In this document: positions 11,901-22,090 of the stretch, piece after piece
Layout of the letters: each line of letters starts with the position of its first letter
Numbering within the stretch: position 1 is the first letter of the stretch
NCBI GenBank assembly: GCA_000226015.1
Contig: JH153952.1
Span: 38,666 to 102,665 of the forward strand
Direction of reading: 5' to 3'
Length of the DNA: 64,000 nucleotides
From: Mnemiopsis leidyi
Taxonomy: Eukaryota; Ctenophora; Tentaculata; Lobata; Bolinopsidae
Made by a program: the position numbers and the translations under genes
Notes under the pieces: model-generated
Seen by the model: the letters and a program-made list of their open reading frames with translations, nothing else
The model's database searches: none
Told to the model about the DNA's origin: nothing

Positions 11901-12070
11901 CATTTTTTAAAGATGAACACCAAAAAACAATAACAGGTAGCCCGGAGCCTAAAGGAGCAAGCCGCGGTAACTACTATCCAGTGATACCAGCTTACGGTAA
12001 AATGAAAACCGACGTCAGTCAAAAGTCTTCGGAACTTAGCGAGATTCCATGGCCTTCTGACATTGGATGA
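3995..12070 (+). CDS. IQ-motif repeat protein, 11 coding exons, 953 aa
   Basis: Coding exons: 3995-5908, 6029-6112, 6284-6321, 6469-6733, 6888-6983, 7049-7120, 7576-7637, 7812-7857, 7985-8009, 11674-11775, 11913-12070. All junctions are GT-AG and the phases agree, giving 953 residues and a TGA stop. The start is chosen because TAA lies in frame directly before the ATG, just after a splice acceptor at 3990. The N-terminal 400 residues carry IQ motifs, which in characterised proteins bind calmodulin or myosin-type light chains. The remainder is hydrophilic and low in complexity, with no domain I recognise. The role is therefore unassigned; a cytoskeletal, centrosomal or ciliary adaptor would fit the motif but is inference. 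I cannot name an orthologue. The 3.7-kb intron 9 contains an assembly gap and an antisense gene. Confidence 0.88.
6029..8009 (+). CDS. Exons 2-9 of the IQ gene
   Basis: Eight small exons: 6029-6112 (starts KKEHSNDRELSE... in part), 6284-6321, 6469-6733 (the largest; RWFPQSTRGDKIARRW), 6888-6983, 7049-7120 (LGSLDSYTVQNMLKR), 7576-7637 (SYLQSYLKQMNLMNQP), 7812-7857 (PKKLRNTRQRE) and 7985-8009. Phases run 0, 2, 0, 0, 0, 2, 0, 1 and join without a stop. An alternative acceptor for exon 2 at 6003 would read straight into TAA, so 6028 is preferred. Composition is basic and polar with no recognised domain. Confidence 0.8.
6117..6130 (+). promoter_or_regulatory. RFX X-box-like site in intron 2
   Basis: GTTGCCATGACAAC fits the RFX X-box form (GTTGCC, two-base spacer, RRNRAC). 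It begins four bases after the exon 2 splice site. Function is inferred from the motif only. Confidence 0.4.
7010..7023 (+). promoter_or_regulatory. RFX X-box-like site in intron 5
   Basis: GTTGCCATGGAAAC fits the X-box consensus. It lies 26 bp upstream of exon 6 of the IQ gene. Inferred from the motif only. Confidence 0.4.
7116..7185 (+). repeat. 41-bp-offset duplication of the exon 6 splice donor
   Basis: The stretch GACAGGTAGCCTGC...CACGTTTAAACT occurs at 7116-7144 and again at 7157-7185 with one change. It copies the donor of exon 6. Use of the second donor would add 41 nt and reach a TAA six codons on, so the first donor is the productive one. Confidence 0.8.
8137..9188. repeat. Inverted repeat arms around an assembly gap
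   Basis: The left arm (8137-8319) and the right arm (8893-9188, inverted) share blocks: AAGAGATCGCGCCA next to TGCCACAAA; CGGCTGTAACTCGGCCTCTG; and TAGTATCTTGCTGCATGC followed by CAGCATAGGGTTCCGAGTTA. Block order differs between arms, so the structure is rearranged and not a simple palindrome. Positions 8320-8892 are N. It lies in intron 9 of the IQ gene and is probably an uncharacterised dispersed repeat that broke the assembly. Confidence 0.8.
9189..9870. other. Intronic sequence without a gene
   Basis: AT-rich part of intron 9 of the IQ gene. A 78-codon open frame (9233-9469) has no supporting splice or domain signal. I see nothing else. Confidence 0.4.
9879..9929 (-). other. Two strong palindromes downstream of the peptide gene
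   Basis: CCGCACGTGCGG (9879-9890) is a perfect 12-bp palindrome with a central E-box. GCCAGAC-TAC-GTCTGGC (9913-9929) is a perfect seven-pair hairpin. Both lie 59-110 bp past the stop codon of the antisense peptide gene, so they may be in its 3' untranslated region. Confidence 0.5.
9988..10552 (-). CDS. Secreted eight-cysteine peptide, nested antisense in IQ gene intron 9
   Basis: Two coding exons on the minus strand: 10552-10471 and 10205-9988, joined across a 265-bp GT-AG intron (CCAG|gtaaga, tttttcag|AT). The product is 99 residues. Residues 1-22 form a clear signal peptide (MSFIWKVIAAVILLFVQ, then ending near VQA). The mature part has eight cysteines in the order C, CC, C, CC, C, C, with GYECCVRNIPCPSVC near the end, which suggests a disulphide-bonded secreted peptide. 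There is no transmembrane segment after the signal. A TATA-like sequence lies about 100 bp upstream. The cysteine pattern matches no family I can name; a host-defence, venom-like or signalling role cannot be decided. It runs opposite to its host gene. Confidence 0.78.
10653..10661 (-). promoter_or_regulatory. TATA-like element of the nested peptide gene
   Basis: On the minus strand the sequence reads CAAGTATATATATCTCG, ~100 bp before the peptide start codon. That leaves room for transcription starting ~30 bp downstream and a short leader. Inferred from position and sequence. Confidence 0.45.
10898..11315 (+). repeat. Diverged ~105-bp direct repeat, two copies
   Basis: 10898-11005 and 11211-11315 match over AAGGTTGCA, ATTGGACTG, TTCTTGTTTAAC.TGCCGTAC, AGCAAGGATG and GCCAGG(T/C)TAGGCAC, with about 20% difference. 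The units are ~313 bp apart, upstream of the nested peptide gene. Origin unknown. Confidence 0.65.
11674..12070 (+). CDS. Exons 10-11 of the IQ gene (C terminus)
   Basis: Exon 10 (11674-11775) and exon 11 (11913-12070) continue in phase after the 3.7-kb intron 9. They encode LGTLPKNNLEKIAKYGR, then NWKVLLENSFEDEH, and end with SEIPWPSDIG and TGA. The proline/tryptophan-containing end looks like a conserved tail, but I know no match. No clear AATAAA follows within 150 bp. Confidence 0.82.
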
Positions 12071-12654
12071 ATGCAGTTTGTAGGAGGATTGTTAGATTGT
12101 TATTTTAAAATTGTAAATTAATAATTCTCACTCGGTTAATTATTGCGATTCTTATTACTTCGGACAATCCATTGATCTTTATTGACGATATATGTTTAAC
12201 AACCTTTTTAAGGTTGATGTACGGTTTTGGAGGAGTTGGAAAATTATTCTATATTTTCTATATTTTAGTTCAACTAATTTTCTAATTAGCGATTGACATT
12301 AATATTGCACCAAAAGCGACTAACCTTCTCCCTTGGCAACACATAGAATGGTGCTCTTCCTTCTGTTAGCATGCAGCATCTGTATCATAGTTGGAATTGA
12401 ATCTGACCGTCACGTCGCCATCCGGTGACACAATTGTTGCTAATACTAGTACTTGGGGTGATGCTATTCGTACTTGAAATTTTCTATCTGACATTTTTGT
12501 CTCATTATGTTGGTTCATTAAGCTTATGTGTAGCGATACAATTTGATATGATTTTAGGGATTTGCGATGAATAAAATTGTTGAACAGTTCTTGTTGATTT
12601 CGAAACAAGTTAGAAGTCTTTTTTCCGAAAAGGGGACTTATTGATCTATAGTTT

Positions 12655-13040
12655 GGTCAGTGGGGCAATTGATGCCACTCGCGCCAATGGGTTCATTTGG
12701 TGGAACAATTGGATATTCCATTGGCGCCAATGGTGATGTGGTGAACGTGGCGCATATGGTGATCCCTATCGCCAATGGCGCCAATGGCTTTTGGCGGTGT
12801 TCCATTTATAGCGCCAATGGCGATCGCCATTGGCGACCATTGGATCCAATATAATGAATCAATTATGGATCCACTCGATGGCAATACTCAATTTACAATC
12901 ACCACTCAGAGTGAATGAATTATTGGCAATTCCAATGGCGCCAGTAGTGCCGATGGCGACAATGGAACCTATTGCGATTCATTTGTGACATGGCGACAGT
13001 GGCGCCAATGACGACAGTTGTGCCATAAATCCAATACGAT
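12655..13040. repeat. Degenerate GCCAATGGCG palindromic repeat
   Basis: More than a dozen imperfect units of (G)GCGCCAATGG / CCATTGGCG occur at irregular spacing on both strands, giving dense CCAAT/ATTGG (NF-Y-type) boxes. Open frames across it are repeat artefacts. It may have arisen from a palindromic seed. Confidence 0.7.
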
Positions 13041-13444
13041 AATGACGACAATTGTGATAATTAGAAATAAATCGTTGGTTGATCACCTGATAGTAATATC
13101 GCCGACTTCTTAGAGTTTAGACGGCGTCCACATTTGGTAACACTGGCGACAGTTGAGCCATTATCGCCATTCGCACCTGGAACCACCATCGGCGCCACTC
13201 GGAGCATCCCTTTTTTCATCAATGCCAGTTGCTCCACTCACCAAACTATATGACCCTTTTTCCAATTTTTCAAGTGACTTAATGCAATTGTGCTGGATCT
13301 TATTTCTTACTTCTAACTTAAAGCTGCAGATACACTTAGGGTTAAAAAATGCTTTGTATTTTTTTAAACTATTTTGTACTTGAAATAAATTCCTGATCAT
13401 TCGTCTCCCGTGGAAAGATTGGCAAAACTGTGATTGTTATTATT

Positions 13445-13462
13445 GACGAGATGAAATCCGTC
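13445..13462 (+). other. Conserved bulged hairpin motif, solo copy 2
   Basis: GACG-A-GAT-GAA-ATC-CGTC keeps both stems of copy 1 and changes only the loop (GAA for GAT). TCTAACGGTCTGCGAG and GGGGTAACTGCGAC follow, as in the other copies. No retroelement coding is seen next to it. Confidence 0.5.
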
Positions 13463-16400
13463 TCATTACTATGTATATAAGTCTAACGGTCTGCGAGAGT
13501 GAGGGGTAACTGCGACGATCGTTGTCAGTACAGCAGAGGTAGACTTATGCACAAATCAATTAGGATTCTAAATTTTTATGCGTTATTCTCAATCAAAATG
13601 AAGCGAACCGGGAAATTTGTTGACAGTCTATCGTTATGACGTGTTATTTACATAGGAAGTTTTGTGAATCCTGTGTGTAATTCATTGTTCACTAACGAAG
13701 AAGTAGAACACGACTACGACTCTATGGTCATAAAATCTGGGACAATAAACTAACTGAGAGTTTGAGGTTTCCGTGAATCGTGAGTCACTTTTTGGTCCGC
13801 ATTAACTTTCTCTGCAATAAAATTGCCTTCAAATTCAATACTTCAATAATTATAAAGTCAAATTTTGACTAGGTCGGATGTCGACAATTTAAGATTGACA
13901 GGCCTTATCAATTTATGAGATTTATGTCAGATTGTAAAAAACTGTCGATAACGATAATGGATAATGGATATGAAATTTTAACTGTGGTTTCAAGTGAGGG
14001 GACCTCTTTCAGGTCCTTATTTCGAGCAAGCTTGACGCCCAGAGGTGTATACCGATTGGAAACGTGTGTGTTATGTTGTTGTGCCTAAGAATCAACCAAG
14101 CTATCTGATGTACACGGAGTAGATATTTGAACAGACACGATTTCCATTGATAGTCAATTCTGAAAATTCATGGACCGGCCGGGTGCCAAGATCGATGTCG
14201 GCTGACCGGTATCGATCCGAATCCCGAGTCGCGACAACCTCTGCAGTAATTTAACTGCTATTTCTTTGATATCAGAATCATGGGCTACATAGAAATACTG
14301 TTTAACCTAGAATTTGGATTTGTACTGCGACTGGAATTCCAATGTATGCACAAATATTACCATCATTGCCCCCGATCAACCATGTTGGCATAAGATTTCA
14401 CGCGAGCCGCGCGCAAACTCAAATTAAGTCATAGTGAATAGAAATGTATGAACTTTGATTGTTCAAATATTACTGCGCGCGCGATAAAGTTGCAAAAGAA
14501 GAAAATTGTGACCAAAATGTGGCAATCTGTATCAGAACACGCGTCGTTGAAGTGATGATCGAGTTCAATGTCAGTGAATAACCATCTGAGTCGGTAATAT
14601 GATTTTAACTTACAAATTTCAATTTCTTATTCTAACACAGACACTGATTTAGAAAATCATTAACAGTGTAGTGTCCATAAATTGGTCATTGGATGCCATC
14701 ATGAATGTCAGGCATCAGCTTATATACGAAATTTTCCTTCTCGAAAATAGTTTGAGGGTAATTTCTGTTGATGTGTTGTACAAGGTTAGACATCATTGCA
14801 TCATCCCTAGACCATGCTTTCTCTCATTTCAGGGGTGCACGAGAATCTATTAAACCAGTGAGCATGTCTGTGACATTGCCGAAATAATACGACATGTGAT
14901 TCTCCGGAATATAAACCACTTACGTGGTAATCCCGAATTGAATTGCTTTTTTTGATAACCCATCTCGAAATAAAGAGTTAAGATTAATGAATATATCTCG
15001 GCCAGGAAAATTCAAGAAAGAACACCATAGAGTTTTCAATATTTGCAATTATAAAACCTGGATTGGTCCCCTCAACCCATTGTTTTTGCCTCCTTAATCC
15101 CAAATTTTCATATCCCCGTCCAAGAGCTTCTTATTACCCCTTGTTCATGTAAGAGTTTCTTACAATGCGTTATTGTTCGCTGTTGACGGGGTTAGACCGT
15201 GCTTCTTTAATTAATCTGCGTATAATTCGCGGTCGTTAAGGGGCCCCCACTAGTTCAAATATTGCACGTTCGTAGGGCTAGTAAGTATCAGCGGTGGATG
15301 AAACCCAATTTAATCGATCAAACTTTTTAATTTTCTAGATGAAACTCACGACGCCAAAGCTGATGGTTTATGTTAAAGTTAATGCTTTTTTGGTAACCAA
15401 TGGTTACTGTAGGTCTGTGTCCCTTGTTTTCAAATAAAGCCACAATTTATTAGTAAATTCTGCAAATTAATTTGACTTGTCTAGCCCGCTTGGCACGTGT
15501 ACTTGCTATCCGCCCCTCAAATATTTTCTGAACACGTGAACCGTGGACTTGAAACCATTGAAAAGACCGGCGGAACTTGTTCAACGTTTGAGTTGGACAT
15601 TCAGTTGGACGTCTAAGCTGTCCTGGGGGTGAAAGATACGTAATTAACAAGAAAGGATTTTAAAATGCATGATGTTACTGAAATTTGAGGATGTTTGTTC
15701 CAGGCAGTTAAATTGCTCCTTAATCACCAGTTGACTTTTCCTGGCAGTATCAATGAAAGAAAATTGCAAAAAACATTTTCGAGAATTAGCAATTAACTTT
15801 CTTCGCCAATTTGTATAATTTTCCACTGACATGCCAAACATAACTGACACATGCCATAATATAGATTCATTCACTACAACCACTTTTTTCAAGCAACGGG
15901 CTGTCAAATTGTCGATTAAAGAGTTTAAATAATTATAAAGGGGAAATGAGATAGAATGAAATTACTATGACCAATGCTGTAATATATTTGAATTTTCCAT
16001 AAACATTTCTCTGCATTTTCAAAATCATTTCTGGACGATAGATTTTTAACATTTCGTAAGAATTTAGTTATCATCCAGACTCCAGTACATTGTTGAAATA
16101 GGAATGCTCGGATTTTCTTACTTTGACATTTTCCATTTTTCATATGATTTAGACAGAAATGGCAGCAATATCTAGACGAGTATTCGGACGGAGCTCATAA
16201 TCAAAATAAATTCCAATTTTGAATCCGGATTAAGTAGTTACTAAATCGCTTCTCAACTCACATACTCAATATCCACCCCTTAAAAGGTACTTTGGGACAT
16301 TGTCAGGTCCAGCAAACGACATACTAATAAATAGCAGCATCAAAACTTTGATAGATTTAATGACCTTGGATGCCGTTGATTAGATCGATGAACTGCGAAT

Positions 16401-16720
16401 TCAGCTGGACCAATAAGAGCAGAGAAGTGACCAAGGAGAGCCAATAAGGTGATGCCGGTGAGTAGGCATTTGATCTGACAGCAGAGAGTGTGTGTCAGTT
16501 GTCACGAGTCACACGTGATCACTCCGGCTACTCACTCACAGTCTCGATAGTGCTTGCTGTTAACCACCCGAAATGATTATTGAAACTGTGTTTGACAATT
16601 TGACAGCTTTCCTTCTCCCCGCTAACTCCGCTGCGATATTAACTGATAGGAGTATAAATTGCTCTTGATCGTGAGCTTAGCCTTGATTACTGGGAATTTA
16701 GGATTGGAACTATTGGGGCG

Positions 16721-16843
16721 ATGATCGCTGACAGTTGTAATGGTTCTAAACCGGCAAACGCAGCAGTTTTGTCGTTACCATCTCAACCATCTTCATTAAA
16801 GGAATCCCTCGCGGATCGTTCAGGTGGTGTCATCATTAACTGG
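16721..16843 (+). CDS. Tentative first coding exon of an unresolved gene
   Basis: ATG opens 41 codons (MIADSCNGSKPANAAVL..., ending GGVIINW) that run straight into a good donor, TGG|gtaagg. CCAAT boxes lie 270-320 bp upstream, with CACACGTGATC in between. I could not find the next exon in phase, so this is tentative. It could be part of a plus-strand gene that also includes 21416-21476. Confidence 0.28.
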
Positions 16844-18189
16844 GTAAGGACGTCCGTAAACACGTTGACAAGGCATATTTCGAACGGAACATGAGTAATT
16901 TTGGTTTAAATTTGCAGTGCAATTTCAAAAGTTTGGAAGATTACGGCAGCTTAGCGCAGTGAATTCATAGAATTTGGAATATTTTGGATGTTTTATGTGA
17001 TAAAACCAAAGTTAAGATAACTTAAAATTGGTTGTCATGTCATGGAATCTTGCACCAACAAATTCATTAAAGGGAAGCAACGGCAATCTTAACCGACTAC
17101 TTTACTATCTTATAATCTGGAAAAGTAGTTCGGCACTTAACTTGAAAGCATTTGTCCTGACCGTCATAACTATATTTAATCTTCAGCTCTACTGACTTTG
17201 AAACGATTTCTCAATATTTAAGAACAATAGATTCCTCTACTCCTTGATTGATACAAGCAAAAGCCCTTTATTCGTGATAAATTGATGTTACCACTCAGCG
17301 AAATCCCGTTCAACCAATACGTGAATGCCTGCTCAAAGCCATGCCAGCTGAATAGATACGACGATTTCCTATAATCCGACAGGGTGAGTCGCGTGATGAG
17401 GCATTATCCGGCCAGGATGACCAATACTCCGTATCATTAAAGTCGATTGAGAGCAGTAGCCCTGTAACCGGTAGCGACCGGACTCCACTGGGTTGCCAGG
17501 CAGTGACCGGGGTTACCAGGCACGGTGGTCATAGTAACCCTGGTCCTTCACCAGTCTTACTCCTTACCTCCTATTGGAGCTATAGACTCGCTCCGGATTA
17601 CTTGTACAACATTGAATTAATGAGGGAGATTTAGTATAAACTAAATACCATGCTAACCGGACAGCTCTATCATTAAGAGGCTTAATTCTCCTAATTCACC
17701 TCTCTAATCTGTGGTGATAGTCAGGAGGTTGAGGTTAATTTGTTAACTTCTATAATTCGAACTATCCGGTATAATCAGAATATAATCCTGATTATAATGT
17801 GCCACTCTAACCCCTCGATTCCTACTCCCGTATTGTATTGTAGCTCCCTATCTCACGCTTCCTATTCAGTTCAGGGCTGGTAGGGTAAGCATGGTGGACG
17901 GGAAAATCTACTCTCAATGGCTGATTCCCTCTCGTCGACTGAAATTACTATTATAACCAGACTTTTGTTTTGAAGGCGGAGCGGCAGGCAGGCTAGCTGT
18001 GCAGTCAATGGCAGCCTGCTATTGGTACTTACTCGTCAATTAGACGCCGGCTTATCGTCAGCGTTTAGTCACAAACAATTGAAAAGAGAGTGAAGCGTGA
18101 GTACACTAATCTTCCGGTTAGTGCTCCGGATTGACATAAGACATGGCTATAGTCAGATAGTGCTTCAATCTTCCATAAAGCTCTATAGT
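16844..18189. other. Intergenic sequence with scattered X-box-like motifs
   Basis: No gene can be supported. Around 17460-17560 several GTAACC and GGTTGCCAGG / GGTTACCAGG half-sites precede the dense array that follows. Confidence 0.35.
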
Positions 18190-18770
18190 TACAGGCAACT
18201 ACTGGGAGTTTTCCTAGGTTACAGGATTGTTGCTTGGCAACCAGAAGCGTTGCTAGGTTTCGGGGATGTTGCTAGGTAACGGTTGCTAGGTAACAGGGTT
18301 TTGCTGGGATGCGGAAGTGTTGATAGGTTACGAGATTGTTGCTAGGTAACGGTTGCTAGGTTACAGGAGTGTTGCTGGGATACGGAAGTGTTGATAGGTT
18401 ACGAGATTGTTGCTAGGTAACGGTTGCTAGGTTACAGGAGTGTTGCTGGGATACGGAAGTGTTGCTAGGTTACGGGAGTGTTGCTAGATACTGTGTGTTG
18501 CTGGGATAGGAAAGTGTTGCTAGGTTACGGATGTGTTGCTATGTAACGGTTGCTAGGTTACAGGAGTGTTGCTGGGATACGGAAGTGTTGATAGGTTACG
18601 AGATTGTTGCTAGGTAACGGTTGCTAGGTTACAGGAGTGTTGCTGGGATAGGAAAGTGTTGCTAGGTTACGGATCTATTGCTATGTAACGGTTGCTAGGT
18701 TACCTTAGTGTTCCTAGGTAACGGTTCCAAGGTTACAGGAGTGTTGCTAGGTTACAGAAGTGATACTGAG
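18190..18770 (+). repeat. Tandem array of RFX X-box-like motifs
   Basis: The array is built from GTTGCTAGGTAAC and variants (GTTGCTAGGTTAC, GTTGCTGGGATAC, GTTGATAGGTTAC), roughly every 17-20 bp, with a higher-order unit of about 70 bp. Perfect GTTGCTAGGTAAC copies include 18268-18280, 18338-18350 and 18606-18618. That sequence has the two inverted half-sites of an RFX X-box. Whether it is bound or is just a minisatellite cannot be read from sequence. Confidence 0.8.
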
Positions 18771-19079
18771 TTATAGGAATTATTAGGGACTTATTTGTAA
18801 TAGCAGTTGGCTACTGAATGTGGGGGAATGTGGTTACATTTGAATTTTGTCTCTAACGATAACCATCAGACAATGATTTTAATTCCTTCTCACATTTTAA
18901 AAACTCGTAGCTGAAAATCGCAATAAACTGAATGCAGCTTTTTAATGACTGTCAATTTTTCTTGTAAAAGCATCTAAAAGCAGTCAAATAGACTAAAAAT
19001 TGTACGTTCACCTGAAACTGCATAATTATCCGGCTTTCCTTTATTTCGAAGCTGAAATTACCCGCTAAAACACGGGAAG

Positions 19080-19172
19080 GTTGCCCAAAGAATAGTTTGG
19101 GCGGTAACCTAGTTCTGTTTTAGCGGTAACCTAGTTACTGCTCAAGCGGTAACCTAGTTCTGTTTTAGCGGG
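19080..19172 (+). repeat. Short GCGGTAACCTAGTT repeat
   Basis: Three units of AGCGGTAACCTAGTT(CTG/ACT), separated by TTTTAGCGG or CTCAAGCGG, lie 300 bp after the X-box array and carry the same GGTAAC half-site. The outer GCGGTAAC-like and CCCGCTAAAAC edges make the block partly inverted. Confidence 0.6.
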
Positions 19173-21415
19173 TTCTCAGATTGAGGTTTTTATGACAGAT
19201 ATGATGATAAGATGATTTGGCTAGGTCGAAGAATTAGTAATATCAACATGATAACAAAGTAATTTATACTGATATTCCATATTTGGAACGACCAAATAGC
19301 TGTCAAGTGTCAATGCTCGTCATCTCGGAAAATTCATAAATCATCACGATTTGGATCCGACCTTCATCATCGTCCTAATAGTTTCTCTGTCAGTTTATCT
19401 GCAGGCCTGAAAGAACCCCCAATATAGGAACAGCGCATTTCATTATGATGGAAAACACAACTAAGAGTTGCTTATATCGTTGATCTAAACAGAACCGAAT
19501 TACAATTTTTCTGGTTTGATTTCGCTGGACATGACTGTCCCACAAAGATTGAAAGAAGACAGTTATCAGTTAAGCCATCGATATACAATCTCTCCAGATT
19601 TACCGCGCCTCAGCGAAGTCGCCTCTAAAATTTCAGAAAAGTTACGAGATCTCAACGATCTCTACTATGCAAATTTTACGTGTGTAGATGCACGTTTTTC
19701 TTCAGATTGCGGTAACTCGAGCTGTAAAAGAGTGAATAACAATGTTTGTTAGTTCCAAATCACCCAATTGCAATAATCACGGCATTACCATAACAAGGAC
19801 GGGACCCGTAACGTAAATCAATGGGGCCAACCTTGAAAACAAAGCATTGCATTACATTTGGGGATCAGCCCTGCCATATTAGCATAACATTGGCCCTGTC
19901 ACTTCAATCCGCTGAGAGACAAACCATGCACTTAGATTTACATTTTGCCTCAAACAATGTCTTTGTCAGGAAAGCTGGACGTAATGATCGGTTATTGAAA
20001 TTAACTGCATTGTTCTTCTCCTGTAGACAAGAGCAGGACCAATGGCGAGCCCTGCTTCGAGCTCGTTTAGCCAATCACCCGTCGGGAATCTCTGCTTTTT
20101 ACGAGTGCTTGACTCCCAATACTTGACTGGGTTAATCCGAACTTATGAATATATTGATGAAGGAGCTGACCCATTAGTGAGCCATTAGAGGTAGGTCTAG
20201 GATTGACAATGCGTGGAGGCAGAGCGCGTTATCAGATCCTCAACAAGCCATACATCCACTGGGTTTGGCTTTCTTGAAAGTATTAGCCCGTGTAGACCAT
20301 CTGGGGCTCAAACCGGTCTTCCCAGGTCCTTGGGACACCAATATATCCATAACAAAGTATCATCTATTAAAAGTTAATGTATTTAATCATCTGATTAGCA
20401 AAAAGTTTTTGTATAAATGCACAATCTCGTAAAGGACACCAGTGTACCTAGTTATCATAGTGATTTGACCTAATGTATGCTGACGAGGATGGCAGAGAAC
20501 AAAGTAAAAATTAGTCCTGCTGATTTAAATATTCAGTAATATCGCACCAAACACCTGCCGACTCGTGCCCGCATTGTCAAAAACCTTTATCCAGTGAAAA
20601 AGGTGATCTCGAAATCGTAATCAATTCTAATTAATTCAAATTTGACCAGGAGAGCCCGTATAGAGAGCATTGCCTGGAGAAATCAAGTTCTGCATCAGGA
20701 TTCTGGGATCAAGGATGATTTTGAGGAATGTGGATGTTTATGGGTGGCGTGAATGAGAATAAAGATGCATTTGAATGATTTTAAGTCTTAAGGTGTACCA
20801 ATCAAAGTTGATCCAGAACGCAGCACTACACCAGCATCAGCAAGTTCTCTTAAGCTTTCATGATTGATAGTTCTTGGTATCTTCAGCAGATGATTCTCTA
20901 TCGTTCATCCCATACGTAGTTACGTGGACCAAATGGGAGCTCGTAAAAAGGCTGATCGTTGGAGGGAGAGAAAGAGATGCTATGAATATTAATCATGTCC
21001 CCCGGCTACTTGAGCTATTAGTAATGGGAGCTTTTACTACATTAAATACAGTTTCAGTGTACAAACCGTTATAGACTACATTTTAGCCAATATCAGCTAA
21101 CGTAGCTCATTTTTATTCATAGCCGTTAACCCTCCCCAACCTCTGTTCCGCTACCTCCGGAAGAACGATTTATTGGAGGGCCTAATGGTCATTGCGACAA
21201 CATTGATTTCTTCTCTGGCAGAGATTCATATAACGCAGAGTCTGTAAACACGATACTTATTTTTCTGGTATTATTGAGTACGGTGGTTTAAGGTCGGCTG
21301 CAACCCTGACCCTATTTGATGCAATGAGTAGACGGTGTTTATCAAAATGCCAGCATGTGACCAGTACCTTGCCACAAACTGACCACGATTTGACCGATTT
21401 CTCACTCCTCCGCAG
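19173..21415. other. Intergenic sequence, no gene resolved
   Basis: Several open stretches sit behind acceptor-like sites (after 19404, 19587 and 20025), but none gives a phase-consistent chain. I treat them as undecided. Confidence 0.3.
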
Positions 21416-21476
21416 AGAGAAACCCCCTGCTCAGGACAGTGACCACTGGAGCTTCGCTCTACAACACATGAACAAG
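21416..21476 (+). CDS. Tentative internal coding exon
   Basis: A strong acceptor (ctcctccgcag) and a donor (AAG|gtgtga) bound 61 nt reading EKPPAQDSDHWSFALQHMNK in one frame, with entry phase 2 and exit phase 0. The composition looks coding. No partner exon was confirmed and a GT microsatellite follows directly, so confidence is low. Confidence 0.28.
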
Positions 21477-21566
21477 GTGTGAACTTGACGAGCTCGACAA
21501 GCTTAACTCAAAGCAGTATTGTACTGATCAGAGTGCTTCTAGTGTCACCTATTAAGAGCTTTTTAT

Positions 21567-22090
<524 letters not shown>

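Larger units (their letters stand above)
12071..16720. other. Intergenic region after the IQ gene
   Basis: Apart from the palindromic CCAAT repeat and a hairpin motif listed separately, I see no supportable gene. Minus-strand frames at 12366-12608, 15644-15907 and 15925-16143 lack splice or domain support. CACGTG occurs near 15496, 15531 and 16515. Confidence 0.4.

Noticed and set aside
15644-16143. Two adjacent minus-strand frames that might be a transposon relic
   Set aside because: No recognisable motif, and the frames are not linked by splice sites.
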